A DNA stretch of 64,000 nucleotides from Serripes groenlandicus (GCA_031761405.1 JASEVX010000001.1:25053606-25117605), one strand, 5' to 3'; counted from the first letter of the stretch, positions 1 through 14,800 are shown. The notes: generated by a model not told the origin, from the letters alone. Program-made: numbers and translations.

Positions 1-1440
1 CTTATCGTATATAGTACAATGTAATCTATATCGATATGAAGGTGCGATAGTAAGGTGTTAATTGACCGATTATAGTAAATGACAACAAACAATTTCAATT
101 AGTTTTAACATTTTATGGTTTTAATTCGTAATTGTAATATGTTACTGTATTTGTTATAATTTCATTGATAATTTACAGTAAATTCAATACTTGTCCTAAA
201 TGTTTTCAATTATTTTCCCAAAATTTTATGGGAAATTCAAAGATTACAGGAATAGAATAATTATATCGATGGCTCCTTTCCTTACATGACTTTTCCAAGC
301 TTTCAACTCAATAAAAATTAGAATAGTTATATCACGTTCAGTCAATCGTCAATTCAAAGAAGAAAAATAGAAGTCGTTAAAAATTAACGATGACTCCTTT
401 TCTTACATGAATTAAACCTCTTTCAAATTAATCAAAATATTACGGGAATAGATTAGTTATAATATCACGTTCAGTCACTCGTCAATTCAATGAAGATAAA
501 TAGAAGTCGTTAAAAATTAACGATGGCTCCTTTTCTTACATGAATTATACCTCTTCTAAGCTTTCAACTCAATCAAAATTACGGGAATAGAATAGTTATA
601 TCAACATCGCGGGAAAAGAAGAACTACTGAGAATAATTTTCCAAGCATTCGGCTCAATCAAGATTACGGGAATAGAATAACTATCACATTCAGTCAGTCA
701 TCTTGAATCATTATAGGAAAAAGGGAAGTCGTTAAAAATAATCAAGGGTTCTTACAATATTTCTAATATTAATATATATCGACATAACGGGTACAGGACA
801 ATAAAGTAGATGACTTTCGACTCTATACACATTAAGAGAGAGAGAGAAAATAATCAATCTTACCGTTTTCACAAGTTGTTTTTAATTAGCATTAAACATG
901 TTTGATTAAAGCCGATTAGATCTATCCATTTAATAGAAAACCTTTATTTTTTAATAATTAATTACACCACAACACAACACAATTAGAAATATGCCGTCAA
1001 TCATTTACACAAAGTCGATAAACAGTTAATTGAAATAAAGTGCAATAAACTATATAATCTAAGTTAAGTGCAATAAACTATATAATTGTAAATGTTATAA
1101 CAAATAACATTAGAATAAATATAAACATCATATAGACATATGGGTTTTTTCATGTTTCGTACAGTACATCTGGACAGAGGTTACAAATCATATTCTATAC
1201 TGTTCTGCAATGAATAACAACATTTTATTAATATAAGAACACATTGGAATATATTGAACATAAATGGTAAGTCAAATTTATTAACTGAGCTTATAAACAA
1301 TTATAATATTTAACTTCTAACTATATACTACACATAAGACATAATAATCCTTCTTGTTTATAAGTTAGACGAAATCTCTACCCCGTTTACTCTATAGTAT
1401 CAGTTAGACGAAATGGTAGTTAGACGAAATCTCCAACATC
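1..1440. other. AT-rich intergenic or 5'-intron DNA, no gene seen
   Basis: Apart from the tandem array at about 200-760 (separate entry), nothing coding or structured was recognised. A first, non-coding ZNF106 exon could lie here or up to 2640 but has no sequence signature that can be read by eye. Confidence 0.5.
200..760. repeat. Diverged tandem array, unit about 120-136 bp
   Basis: The phrase AGAAGTCGTTAAAAATTAA with CGATG(A/G)CTCC and TTACATGA recurs near 267, 387 and 523, with CGGGAATAGAATAGTTATA and TCACGTTCAGTCA between. About four copies, the last decayed. Confidence 0.7.
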
Positions 1441-1802
1441 CGTTTGCCACAATGTTTTCAAAAGTTGTGTATCATTGCATCTGCAAGTTGGAAAGGGTTA
1501 ATGTTGGAAGTCCAAGTTAGCTGCATTCTGTCAATGTCAGGTCACAAGTTTGACTCCTCGGCCATTGCAAACTTTTTGTTCATGCTTGATATAAAACACA
1601 GGAATCAGATATTTAATCACTATATCATAGAGCATTTTAACTTTGTAATTGACCCCAACTAAATGACGTCATTATTCTCTAGTGAATTTGTATTAGCAAT
1701 AAATGCCGCTTATCAGAGTATACTCCAAAGTTCATGATCCTAGACAATATCACTTTTATCTTACTCTTTGAACATTGTTTTTAACCTCAGTCTGTCTAAG
1801 TA

Positions 1803-1880
1803 CACTCTTACTTATTAGCTCACATGAGCTTATGTTTGAGGTGAGCTATTGTGATCACTCACCTTCTGTCATCTGTCTGT
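1803..1880 (+). repeat. Helentron-like 5'-end fragment
   Basis: AGGTGAGCTATTGTGATCAC followed by a Tct/Cgt-rich CTGTCATCTGTCTGT is the same head as the element at 28489. No body follows. Confidence 0.5.
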
Positions 1881-2103
1881 TCATATTATCATCTCTTCCA
1901 TGATTTGATTTCAAAATAATTTTGCACAAATGAGTCTATTAGGAGCTGTTAGAAAACATGGCCATGAGACTAAAGCTCATCAATTAAGACCTTGGTGACC
2001 ATTATAACTCCATAGCTTTAGTTTTACTGGATCAGGGTAATAAATAGCAATTGCAGAGTACAGTACTAAATAAATTATAATATATTCAACATAGAAACTT
2101 CTA

Positions 2104-2345
2104 TTGCCACAGTGGTGAAGAGGAAAAGTGTCCGCATTGGGTGCGGGAAGTTGTGGGTTTGATCCCCGGCTGTCACCTACCAAAGACTTTAAAAATGGTA
2201 GTAAATAATCGCTGCTCTTATTGGCGCTCAGGGTTGCAGGGTTTATAGCATTACGCCCAACTGGCTTGTGTCAGGATAAATGGATGTGATATAACTGAAA
2301 AATTGTTGAATGCGGCGTTAAAAACCAAACAATCAATTAAATGAT
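2104..2345 (+). mobile_element. tRNA-headed SINE (family S1)
   Basis: The head carries GGGTTTGATCCCCGG, a B-box-like motif. The body contains ATGTGATATAACTGAAAAAT and TGTTGAA..GGCGTTAAAA, and the tail is CAATCAATTAA. The same body recurs at 4915, 12400, 12770, 40400, 53480, 59470 and 61050. Confidence 0.7.
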
Positions 2346-2358
2346 CAATGAAGTTCAG

Positions 2359-2588
2359 TTAACCCTTTCCCTCATATAGACGCTTTCTGACGCCTCTGCA
2401 GCAGACAGCTTTTTGAAAACATAGTGACAAAAAAAGAAATTGCACAGAACGTGCAATTTCTCCTTTTGCCACAATGTTTTCCACTTTTTGTCATAGGTTA
2501 TCCATTCAATTATTGAGAATTTCTATTTTTTGATAAAATGCGTTCAAAGTCGTCTGCTGCAGAATTGTCGTATGAGGGAAAGGGTTAA
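2359..2588 (+). mobile_element. TTAA palindromic MITE, well preserved
   Basis: Bounded by TTAA at both ends, CCCTTTCCCTCATA and TATGAGGGAAAGGG as terminal repeats, sub-terminal CTGCAGCAGAC and GTCTGCTGCAG, and a central hairpin GAAATTGCACAG..CGTGCAATTTC. Confidence 0.88.
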
Positions 2589-2685
2589 ATCAGGTGAGTG
2601 GCCACCATTGTCTCATTGTTTCATGACATGTTTGTAATGATTTTAGATCTACTTTTCAATGATGGTTTATTCTTTACTTTTACAG

Positions 2686-2802
2686 GATGACCCTATAGAA
2701 TGTCACTAAAAGTATTGGATTGATATTGTAAAAGTGTAAAAGATGGAAGTGGATGCCTGTTTGATGTGTGATATTTGCAGAGTGGCATATGCTACTGAGC
2801 AG
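2686..2802 (+). CDS. ZNF106: ZNF106 exon with start codon; first half of finger 1
   Basis: The acceptor TTTACTTTTACAG ends at 2685 and a donor GTATTT follows 2802. Positions 2686-2742 are 5' UTR and ATG is at 2743. The 20 coded residues hold C-x2-C (CLMCDICRVAY), the same layout as the first residues of ZNF106. Because the exon begins with an acceptor, transcription starts further upstream. Phase 0. Confidence 0.8.
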
Positions 2803-5800
2803 GTATTTAAAATAAATTACCCCTTAAGGCCTTTCCCACATACAGCAAATCTGCAGCAGACAGCTTTTGAAAAAATTTAAACATAAATTTGAAAATATCT
2901 ATAAATGAAAGCATAATTATAAAATCAAGTTGAAAACATTGTGGCAAAATGAGAAATTGTTCTTTGTGAGAATTTTCTTAATTTTGGCAAACAATTTTCA
3001 ATAGTATTAGTAATCTGCCGTAGATGCGCCTGTAGGTATCTGTAAAATCTGTAAGATATGACCATTTATCTGATCTTATATTTTTATAGTGATCAATTTT
3101 TATTTTTAAGCCCAAAACTTAAATTAATAAAGATTTGAAAGGGTGAGAAGAGAAAAAGCCTTTGATCATATTGCGATATAGAATCTAGATTTTACCCTAA
3201 GACTAAGTATTGATAAGAGAAGGACATAATGTCTGCATAAAGTTGTCAAGTACTAGAGCTGTAAATAAGGGGCATTTTGCATGTTCTTAAATCCTTATAT
3301 GACCCTCTTACCAGCGCTGCCTCTAACCCTTTGTTGTCTCAATGAGACGTATATGAAGTTAATCCGAATAGACCAACCATGTTGCCATGAAATTTAGGTG
3401 TTTATTGTCTGTGTAAATACAACAGTAGCATAATGGTAATGAATAAAATCAGTATACGATTTCATATAAATTCTATTTAAACTGACCTTCTTATGTATTT
3501 TATCATGCAACAGTTGAATTTACACAGACAATATAGATATATCAAGTCTTTTTTTTAATCTTCAGGAATTGCAAGAACATAACTGGTCATTGATGCATCA
3601 CATCAAAATTGAACAAACCAAGAAGTAAGTATAATAGCTTTAACCCTTTTCCTCATATAGACACTTTTTGACGCCTCTGCAGCAGACTGCTTTTTGAAAA
3701 CAGTGACAAAAGAAGAAATTGCTCAAAACAAACAATTTCTCCTTTTACCACAATGTTTTCCACTTTTAGTTATAGGTTATCCATTCAATTATAGATATTT
3801 TCTATTTTTTGACCAAATATGTTCAAAGTCGTCTGCTGCAGAATTGTTGTATGAGGGAAAGGGTTAATATTGCTTAATATATATTAGACTACATTGAATG
3901 TATGGTCTTGGTGGAGTGTCCTCGGGCAAGGCAAATTTCCTAGCCTAGTGCTGGTTTGTTTACCCAGGGATCATAAATATGATATATTTTGCCTTGATAT
4001 AGCTGAAATAATGTTGAAAAAAAATGGTGTAAAACCACAATAAAACAAAATACATTTTAGTGTAATTAATGGATTGTATGGTCAAAGTTTAAATTTTCAT
4101 TTAAGATTGTGAAATGCAAACTTGTGGGTAAGGTATCTTGGTCATGGACAAGTTTCAAACTATTTAATTTTTTGGCTTCTTTATAAATTATTGTCATATC
4201 TTTGTTCTCACTTTAACCTTTACCCTCCTACAGATGCATTTTTACCCATCTGCAGCAGACGACCCTTGAAAACAGTGTGGCAAAAGGTGAAATTGCTCAT
4301 GATGAGCAATTTCTCCTTTTGTCACAATGTTATCAACATTGTTCATTAATTTGTCTTTCATTTAAAGAATTTGTTCACACTTTTTCCTGGATGTTTTCAA
4401 CGCCGTCTGCTGCTGGAATTTTAATCCACTGTGTTTAAACTGCGCATGTCCACGACCATCTCCATGTATTTGAGACAGAAAATGTGCAGGTATATAATAA
4501 AGATATTTCTATTAACAGGGGAGCTCCACACAGTTGTAGTTTGTGTATGGAAACGTGTGCCAACATCATAGAATATGGTAAACACTTGAATCAAGATAAA
4601 CATAAAATAGCGCTCAGTCGGCAATCACAGGACGGCTCTGATCAAATGCTTAACTCGTTGGGATTAATTCCACATCCTAGGTAGGTATTACTCAAATTAT
4701 TTGTACAACATAAAAGTTACATAGACTTTGAACAACAGGTTAAGCCTTTCCCACATATAGATGCTTGCTTTCTGATGCCTTTGCAGCAGAAGACTTTTGA
4801 AAACATTGTGTCAAAAGGATAAATTGCTCAAAACGAGCAATTTCTCCTTTTAACACAATGTTTTCAACTCTTTTCAACTCTTTTCAGCAATTACACCTTC
4901 AATTATATAGAGGGTCGAGTCCCGGTAGCTCAGTCGGTAACGACGCAGGCTGTCAATCCCGGGGTTGTGAGTTCGAATCCCGGCTCGGCCAACTTTCTTT
5001 CCGAGGATTGACAAAAGTCAATGCGACATGCGTCATTCCTCTTCCACCATTGAATGGGCTAAGTCTATGTGGAAAAGCAGCCAGTTGCATGGGAAGATTG
5101 TTGTGTGGAGTACTGGTGTGAGAAAACCAGGAAATGCATGAGTAGGTGAACTGGCCGCCGTGATATGACTGAGAAATTGTTAAAAACGGCGTTACACCCC
5201 AATCAATCAATCAATCAATCAATAATAGAGAATTGCAACGTTTTTGTATAGATGTTTACATAGTCGTCTACTGCTGATTTTTTTGTATGTGGGAAAGGAT
5301 TAACACTTGATTCCCCTGAAGAATCATTTTGAAACATATGCAGCGGACGACACTTGAAATATTAAGACAAAAGGAGAAATTGCCAATTATGATTAATTTC
5401 TTCTTTTGCCACAATAAGTGCAGTTCTAATCAATAATGACACTGTCATTTAAAGAAAATTCCACAGATGTTTGCAAAGTCGTTTGCTGAAGACTTGTTTT
5501 ATGTGCGAAAGGATAACAAAAAATGAATTATCAGTCTAGTATGTTCAGTGCAACCTGTGTTTAAAGACCACCCATGGGAAGAGAACAATATAGTTTTTAT
5601 TCACAGGTGGTCTTTAATTGCAGAATCATTTATGCAGAAAATGAGTTGTTCTGATACTAAAAGTGTGGTTGCTAAAGACAGGGAATTGCTATACAAAGGT
5701 GGTCTTTAGCACAGGTTTGACTGTATCTTGATTGTATATTTTGTATACTTTTTTTATCAAGGCTTTGAGAGTCAGTAATGATATGACCGCGTCCATTCAA

Positions 5801-8800
5801 GGATTCGAAAACAAGGGTGAAATTTTATAGGAAAATTGATTTTATGAACAAATTGAGACATTTTTCCTTCTTTGTCTATGTAAAATATTCCGCCCTTCTA
5901 TACAAATTTAGGAGGGAATATTCAAACAGTGGGAGAATTAGCACTAATCTAATAATTAAACTTTCTTTGATAGAGGTTTTCTCTATTTTTGCCTCAGTGT
6001 TTTGAAAGGCGTCTGCTGCAGAAGTGTTGCATGAGGGAAAGGTTTAATTAAGTGATTAGGGAAGTGAATAGTTTGTTCATCACTTTACATGCCTTTTTTA
6101 GATTCTTCCAAATTGTAAACATGATCCAAAAAATTGAAAATTTACATATACTGTATATAATCTTAAGAAATTGACAAAGAGCAAAGTCAAGACAATGTGA
6201 GAAAAGGAGATTTTGCTCAACTTTAAAAAATTGTCTTTTCTTTTTATTATTCAAAAAGTTGCCTATAATTATTGTAGCATCTGCAGAAGACAACTTTTGA
6301 AAACATTGTGGCTTAACTGAAAATGGCTCTTTTTCCCACATAATGTTTTCAACTTTATTCAATGATTATTGTTCATTCATTTCTAGAGATTTATCAAGAA
6401 TTTTGTCTTGATTTTTTTTTCAAATTCGTTTGCAGCAAATTCGTTGATTGTTTGAGGTGGTTAGCGAAAAGACTTTAGATCAAAATTTTACTGCATAAAA
6501 TGGATTAGCATCTTCTTTGATGGTTAAAAAAGTTACAGATTTTTTGTTTGAATGCTGATGCATATGTATTTACTAAGATGGATTTCCCTCTTTCAGACAA
6601 ACACATTTTGAAGACTTCAATAATGACAGAGGCAGTAATATGCCAGAAACCTTTGAAAGACACTCACGGTCGTATTCTCAGCCAACGCCGCTACTAGATG
6701 TAGATGTTCATGGCTTCAAGCACCCTGATAGAAGACCTTTCAGAAAAAAAGGATGGAGGAAAGGGCATGGTAATGGACAGGGTAATTGGCCAACATGGGA
6801 CGAATTAGGTGGTAAAGAGTTTGATGACAAACCGAGGAAAAATCTGAATGAAGGACGTTGGAACTCAATGCAAGAATTAGGTCAAGATATGTACAATCAA
6901 GGTCAAGATGTTGAAAGAGTAATGAATGGTCAGCCGTTTTATGATGATAATTTTGGTGCAAACTGGAATGATAATAGATTTTTTTCGCATCATGAAAGGA
7001 ATGGTGTTGGTCAAAGTTGGGAGAAGCAACAGTATTCAGATGCGCATAAAAGACGAGGAAGTTTTGATGAAAGATTTGGATATTGGAACAAGTCTGGCCA
7101 GGAGAGAAGGGGCAGAGCAAAACTGCGTGGGAGAAACCACACTCGGACAAGTTCTTACGAGCCGCGCAGAAGCGTTTCAAATGATGACAGATTTTCCCCG
7201 GAGAGCAACTCTTCATCCGATTCTAACGGTCTCAAACGAAGGCTAGAAGACAGTGATTTAGGAGCCCCAGAAAAGTCCAGACGTAAAAATCCAAGGAGTA
7301 AAAGATATAATGAGCTGCCATATACAAATGAGCATAGTGATAGTATGCACAGAAATTTTCGAGATGAAAGTATCAACATGCACGCAAGAAGTAGGAGTGC
7401 AAGTAGTGAGAAATTTACACATTCAAGAAGCAATTCGCAGAATGGTTCAACTAGAAGGGTGACATGGTCAGATCAACAAGCGGTCTCATCAACCACTGAT
7501 GTAGATCTGGAAAATAAAAGTTTTGGCAATGGTGTGACTGCTGGTCATTCCAAACCAAGTAAAATAATCGACCTGGTTGCTGCTGTGCCTGATTCGTCTA
7601 CAGAAATAAAAAAGAAGAAAAAGAAAGGCAAAGGGAATGGTAAGAAAAGCATGTCTAAATTTAATGGTGCTACTTCTGTTAGAACAGAGAACCATGCTGT
7701 TGAAAAGGATAGCACAGAAAGCGTGCTTGAAAAGGCAGAAAAACTGTGTAAAAAGCTTAGAAACGATAGAGAGAAAAGTAAACAACAGAAATTAAGCAAA
7801 GAGAAAATGAAGAAATTAGAAAAGACAGAAGAATTGAATGCTCAACTTGCTGAATTGTCTAAAGAGAACATGAAAAGGATAACTGGACGTTTAGAAACTG
7901 TTGAGAAATTAGCATTTAGTGATAATGACAGAACGTTTAATCCTGAAGAATCCATAAGTGAGTCACCTTTACATAGAGCAGCTACAGCCTCATTTAATGT
8001 TTATCAAGATAATGTAAGTGTCAGTGCTGCTAAAACAATGGCCCCTGTTGTTAAATCTGCTAATACTACTACTACTACTACTACCGCTACATCAGGTGAT
8101 CCGAAAATTGCTGCAAGAATAGCCCAGACGAGGGCTGATATTGATGCAATTAGAGCTAAGATAGAAGGAAGTGTTAAGGCAGGCATGTCAAGACCAGGTC
8201 TAAAATCTCCACCTCTCAACTTGTCTCCATTAAGTAGTGGTAGCAGAACTCCAGACAATAAGTCACTCCTTAAGATGGTCAATGCCCCTAGAACCACACG
8301 CGAGAGATTGCACGTTGCGCAGATGTTGAGAAATCATGCCAAATCACAGTCAAAGCTTTCTTTGCCGAGATTCAACTTGAAAATTTCAGACTTGGTACAA
8401 AATCAGACAGAAATGGAGGATTTGTCGGAATTTAGCATTGAGACACTGGCCCCAAGCGTTCAGCTGGAAATAGCTAACTTGATTGAAGCCGATATTAAAC
8501 CAGATGTTGCAGAACTTCAGCTGTTATTAGATTCAGCCAGTTCACAGAACGCAGAACTAGATTCTGATATATTAAGTAATTTGGGAATCCTGCAGACACC
8601 AATGAAATCAGTATTACCATTTCATGAACTTATAAATACAAACAGTGCCACTGCAACTGGATCTGGACTCAGACAGCAAACATTTTCAGCTGATTCCAAC
8701 ACTAAATTCTTGACGCCGGAGCAAGACAACTCTAGAATGCCGAGAATTGAAAGAAGCAAATCTCCTGTAAGTTCTCGGCCAAGAGAAGATACAGATATTA

Positions 8801-11800
8801 TGGATGATAAACCTAGTCTGTCTGTAGAGGAACTTGTGACTGAAGTTAACAAAGCAAAGGAACATTTACTTGGAGTTAGAGAAAGGGACAGAAAGGAAAA
8901 CATATCTAACACTGTTGGTAGGAATGTAAGCAATGTACAAGAAAGACCAATTAGTCAGTTTACTTCATCTTTGCCTATGCCAACACCTGATGGGAGAGAG
9001 TTAACAAATTTATCCTCCTCATTACGTAACACCAATAACAGTTTTGATAACGTTAAAGTGAAAGTAGAAGTAGAAGACGGTGGTTATGACTTGGATATAT
9101 CTGCAAGAGCTAGTCAGCACAATCATACACCACACACTGTTAACAGAGACTCTGGGCATGCCTCAATTAACATAAAAAGGGAACCGGAGTTTGACCTGGA
9201 TCATATGAATAAAGACTCCAATCCTCGTTTAGCGTATTTGAAAAATGAATCTCGTCTTAGTTTGACACACACTAACAGGGATTCAGGTCAGTCAGTAGCA
9301 GCAAGCATGTCTCCTGCCTCGTCCACTGTCCATAAAAGCGTTCATACGAAACACCTCTATCCGTCGTCGGATGAAATGCCAGTGAGAGATACTGACAGGC
9401 CTACTTCAACTGCGATGATGGTAAACAATATATTTTCTTTCTCATACAGTAATCAGCAAATTTAGCAGGCCAGTTACCATATTGAAAAAACCTATAGAAA
9501 ATATGAAAATCTGCTTTAAATATTAAATAAGAGTTGAGAACATGCCCCTTTTTGGACCTTGAAATTCATGAAAAACAGACAAGCATTGGTGTTTGCTCCG
9601 CGGCGATCGTTTTTCTCATGGTGTGTATTTTCATAAAACAAACCACAACATTTGGCAAATTTATTAGTTGGATAAACATCTTTGCACAATGGTTGGGATC
9701 AGTTTAATATTGATAACGAACCCCTTCCCACATACAACAAATCTGCAGCAGACAACATTGAAAACATCAAGTCAGAAACATGATGGAAACTCTCTATAAA
9801 TGAAATAACATTTATTGAATAATGTTATTAAAACATTTGGCCAAAAGGAGAGATTGCTCATTATGAGCTATTTCTCCTTTCACCACAATGTTTTTCAAAG
9901 GTAATCCACTGCAGATGTGCCGGAGAGCATCTGTATGACGGAAAGGGGTAATTTCTGTGTATTTCTTACAGATCCAGAACGACTCCACAGTGGACAGGGT
10001 AAATGCCATTCTAAATGCAGTACCAAACATGAACAATGTACTGACCGTTGGTCAACTGTCCAGTCAGCAAGGTCCGCAAGATTATCTCCCGGATCCGTCA
10101 GGCAAGCCAGAGGGTAACACAGGTCCTCAAAAATTCTTTGACGAAAAAGGTTTGTTTATTTTATTGTGGTTTTACGCCGCTTTCTACATTATTTCAGTTA
10201 TATCACGGCGATGAAGAAAATGGTTTCAGGGTCAATAAGGTTTTCAACTCTATTCAACAATTTAACAACAATTAGATTATAATTTCGTTATAGTTTCCGT
10301 ATTTTTTTTTTTCCCTAGATATTTTCTAAGTCTGTTGCAGAATTGTTGTATGTGGGACAGCGATAAGACATTAACCTTTTGCCACATACAACAATTTTTG
10401 AGCAGAAGAGTGATAACATTTTATGCTCAAATGTTAAAACTCTCTATAAACTAAAGTATAATCATTGAAAAGAGATTGTGGCAAATTGAGAAATGGGTCA
10501 TTAGTTAGCAAATTGTTTCAATAATAGTCTGCTGCAGAGGTATCAAAAAGCATCTGTATGAGGGCAAGGGTTAACCCTTTCCCTCATACGACAATTCTGC
10601 AGCAGACGACTTTGAACATATTTTGTCAAATAATAAAAAATCTCCATAATTGAATGGATAACCTATGACAAAAAGTGGAAAACATGGTGGCAAAAGGAGA
10701 AATTGCATGTTTTGTCACTATGTTTTCAAAAAGCTGTCTGCTGCAGAGGTGCCCGAAAGCGTTTATATGAGGGGAAAGGGTTATGGCTCAATGTTTTTTC
10801 GGTGGACCAATATTTACCTGCTCACATGTTTTGTTAAAAATAGTATAAAGGGTGGTTATTTGAAAGATGCATATAGGTATTCTGTTATAATATTAACATT
10901 TAACTTGATTTAATACAGGGAACTTCACACCACTGCAGTAGACAACATATTAGACACATTGTAGAATAAAGGGAAATTTCTTAGAAAATGTTTAATTTCT
11001 TTCTTTTGCATATACTGTATACCTGTATCTAAATCATACTCTTAATAATTTAGATATAACTATTTTGAATCAACATATATATATAACAGCAGGTGACGAT
11101 GACATATTTTATCAGGTGTATTGTGAAATAAATATTTGAGTCCCACAATTGTTGAATGCTTAACGGCTTTCCCACGTACAGCATATCTGCAGCAGACGAC
11201 TTTGAAAATGTTTAGTATAAAATATGAAAAGTTTCTATAAATGAAGGTATACTGAATACAGTGAAAAACGTTGTGGCAAAAGGAGAAACTGCTTGTTTTG
11301 AGCAATTTCTCCCTTTACTACAATGTTTTTAAGAGTCGTCTGCTGCAGATGTGTCAAAATGCGTCTATAGGTGGGAAAGTGTTAATTAACAAGGGTGTCA
11401 CAACACTAACACATGTTGGACTATATTTGCAGATAAACAGCTGGACAGTTCTTTGAATTCGAACACCTCAAGTGTCCTGGATCAAGTCTATTCAATCTGT
11501 GTGGATGAGGAAAATGTACGAACAGAGATCAACACTGTGGATGCGAAAATTGACAAGCTGAAAAGTTTGATAAATGAAGCACAAGTGCAACTTAATACAT
11601 TTACTGATAGACGAAAAGAAGTGAGTTTAACCTTATTTTTTAACCCTTTCCCACACACATATAGCCGCATTTAGACGCATCTGCAGTGGACGACTTTTGA
11701 AAAGATTTTGGCAAAAGGGGAAATTGCTCAAAACGAGCAATTTCTCCTTTTGCCACAATCTTTTCAACTTTTTTCAGTAATTTTGTCTTCATTTATAGAG

Positions 11801-14800
11801 ATTTTCTATATTTTTACTAAAGGTCTTCAAAGTCGTCTGCTGCATATTTGCTGTATGTGGGAAAGGGTTAACACAGATTAAACCTTTCCATCATACAACA
11901 ATTCTGCAGCAGACGACTTCAAACATATTTTGACAAAAAATGGAAAATCTCTATAATTGAATGGATAACCTATGACTAAAAGTGGAAAACATTGTGGCAA
12001 AAGGATGAATTGCTCGTTTTGAGTAATTTCTTCTTTTGTCACTATGTTTTCAAAAAGCTGTCTGCTGAGAGGCATCAGAAAGCGTCTATATGAGGGAAAG
12101 GGTTAAAAAAAACTCTTTTCAACGTTCAACAGACAACTGGGAAAGCATCCAGGCAAAATTAAAAAACTCTATAAATTATAGTTTTATTATTAAATGAAGT
12201 TGAAAATATTGTGGCAAAAGGAGGAATTGCACATTATGATCAATTTTTCTTTATGACACAATTTGTTTAATAGTTGTCTGCTGCAGACGTCAACATGCAT
12301 CTGCATGAGGAAAAGGCTTCATTCTACAGCATAAGTAACTGACTTAGTTGTGTAGTTGTTAGTGCATCCTTCTCATGATTGCGAAACCAGGTATTTGAGG
12401 AATCAGCCATGACCTAGTTGTTAGCCTGGTGGATTCAGGAACAGGTGACCCAGGTTCAATCTCCTCTTGTGGCTTAAAGGCATCATGCATAAGTGTTCCT
12501 TTGCAGAGATTTAATTGAAAAACTGCTGAAAACGGCATAAAAACAGAGGCTGTAGTCAATGTCAAGTCATACAAAAATTTACAAAAATGGCACAAAATTA
12601 GTAGTCATGGCCCGGCACCAAAGGTTTTAGAGACAGCATGAATGTCAGGATAAACCTTCCATTATAGTACTTTAATCAAGTCCTGCCTTTGTTATATCAT
12701 CACATGTAGATTTAAAGTTACCAGCAAATTTTGTGTGCATGTACAAGTTAAATCTTTGTTAATCCCGGGTGCGTTCGATCACCGGTCGGGCCATACCAAC
12801 ATTTTTAAAAATTGTAGTAATGGCTACCCTGTTTGGCCCTCAGGAAATACTGTGACATAACTGAAAAAGTGTTGAAAGAGGTGTAAAACACCAAACAATC
12901 AATCATTTCAAAAAAATTAGTTCTTTTCTTTTTTTTCTTCTATCTCTTTTCTGCCTTCGCTGTAAATATTGTAAAACAACAAGTGACTTATAGGACCTTA
13001 TTGGCAGGGTGTTAATAGTCTTTGTATTAGTATGATATGTACACATGTCACTATAATAAAATGTTACTTACTTTACTTACTTATCCCTCATTTTCTTATC
13101 AGAATTTAATTGTTTATTGAATTCGAGCAAGATACTGATCAAAACTTGATTTATTTTCTGTTTTCGCCAAGGTCTTATGAAATTGCATGGTTTCAGTTCA
13201 TTTCCTACTGCATTTAACATAAAATATGGTTTATTTTGTGAAATTGACCAAACCACCACTTTCCTCTGTTTTCAGCTGACAGGCAAAGAGAGCCAGTTTA
13301 GAACATCAAGAATGAGACTTTTACAAGGTAAAGGCAAAGCAGATGAAATACTAAAGTCATGACTTTTTAGATCACCAGAGCCAAAGGCTCAGGTGAGCTA
13401 TTCCTATCACTTATTGTCCGTCGCCCGTCGTCCGTCCGTCCGGCGTTAACTTTTAGCTTTAAACATCATCTCCTCCCAAACTCCAAGGACAATTTCCGTG
13501 AAACATCACAGGACTGTTCCTCTGGTTGGCCTCTTTCAAAGTTGTTCAAAGATTTAAATTCCATTGAGAACTTTGGTTGCTGCGGCATCAGAAAGGGGGC
13601 AAAAGGTCCAAACTTTAAAAATCTTCTCCTCCGAATCTGCCTGTCAGATTCAAATATAATTTGGTAGAAATGTTCATTGGGTGACCCTCTATAAAAATTG
13701 TTCAAGCCATACTGATTGGTCGAAAAACATGGCAGTTAGGCGGCATCAAAAAAGGGGCAAAATGACAAAATTTGAAAATTCCATTTTTATGCAAATGCTT
13801 GTCTGATTTAAAGAAAATATAATATGAATCTTACTGTAATGATCCTCTTTTTAATTTGTTTAAGCCGTTTTGATTGGTTACACAATCATAGCAACCAGGT
13901 GTCATCACAAAAGGGGTAAATTGAACTTTTAGCTACAAATGACAACCATCTCCTACCATTCCAATAGACCAATTACCACAAAACATCACAGGAATGTTCC
14001 TTTGGTGGTCCTCTTTCAAAATTGTTCAAATATTAAAATTCCAATGAGAACTTTGGTTGCTGCGGCATCAGAAAGCGGCATCAGAAAGGGGACAAAATGT
14101 CCAAACTTTAAAAATCTTCTCCTCCGAATCTGCCTGTCAGATTCAAATATAATTTGGTAGAAATGTTCCTTTGGTGACCCTCTATAAAAATTGTTCAAGC
14201 CATACTGATTGGTCGATAAACATGGCAGAAAAGGGGCAAAATGAGCCGTTTTGATTGGTTACACAATCATATCAACCAGGCGTCATCACAAAAAGGGTAA
14301 ATTGAACTTTTAGCTACAAATGACAACCAACTCCTACCATTCCAATAGACCAATTTCCACAAAACATCACAAGAGTGTTCCTTTGGTGGTCCTCTTTCAA
14401 AATTGTTCAAAGATTTAAATTCCATTGAGAACTTTGGTTGCTGCGGCATTTTCCTACATAATCTACTTGTGCGATTGCAAGATAATTTGGTAGAAATGTT
14501 TCTTAAGTGACCCTCTAAAATAAACTGTTGAAGCCATATTGATTTCGTTGAAAAACAGGGCAGCAAGGCAGCATCAGGAAAGGTGCAAAATAACAAAAAC
14601 TTTATAATTCCATTCTTATTAAAGTTCTTGTTAGATTTCAAGATATAAATGGCCTTTACTGATAAGCTATTTCTTGAGAAGTGGCCACTCCTTTCAGTTT
14701 CATTTGCACTCCCTGATAAAAAATTCCAGATATTTGCAGTTAAATATTTGCTACTAATTTACAATCAATTAGGTGATCGATTTAGGGCCATCTTGGCCCT

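Noticed and set aside
4917..4992. A tRNA gene (A-box and B-box motifs, acceptor-stem pairing GGTCGAG/CTCGGCC)
   Set aside because: It is the head of a SINE with body and AATC tail, and the same body recurs at several sites. No clear anticodon arm of normal geometry was found.
6048..6362. 104-codon - strand frame
   Set aside because: Made of a decayed TTAA MITE and AT-rich DNA, low complexity, no family.
6740..7799. Open frames on the - strand (158, 92, 98 and 84 codons) and a + frame at 6926
   Set aside because: They overlap ZNF106 exon 4 and are shadows of its biased codon use.
13939..14641. Several frames of 60-124 codons repeating the same peptide (MNNFYRGSP...)
   Set aside because: They arise from the tandem core of the Helentron-like element; the repetition is at DNA level.
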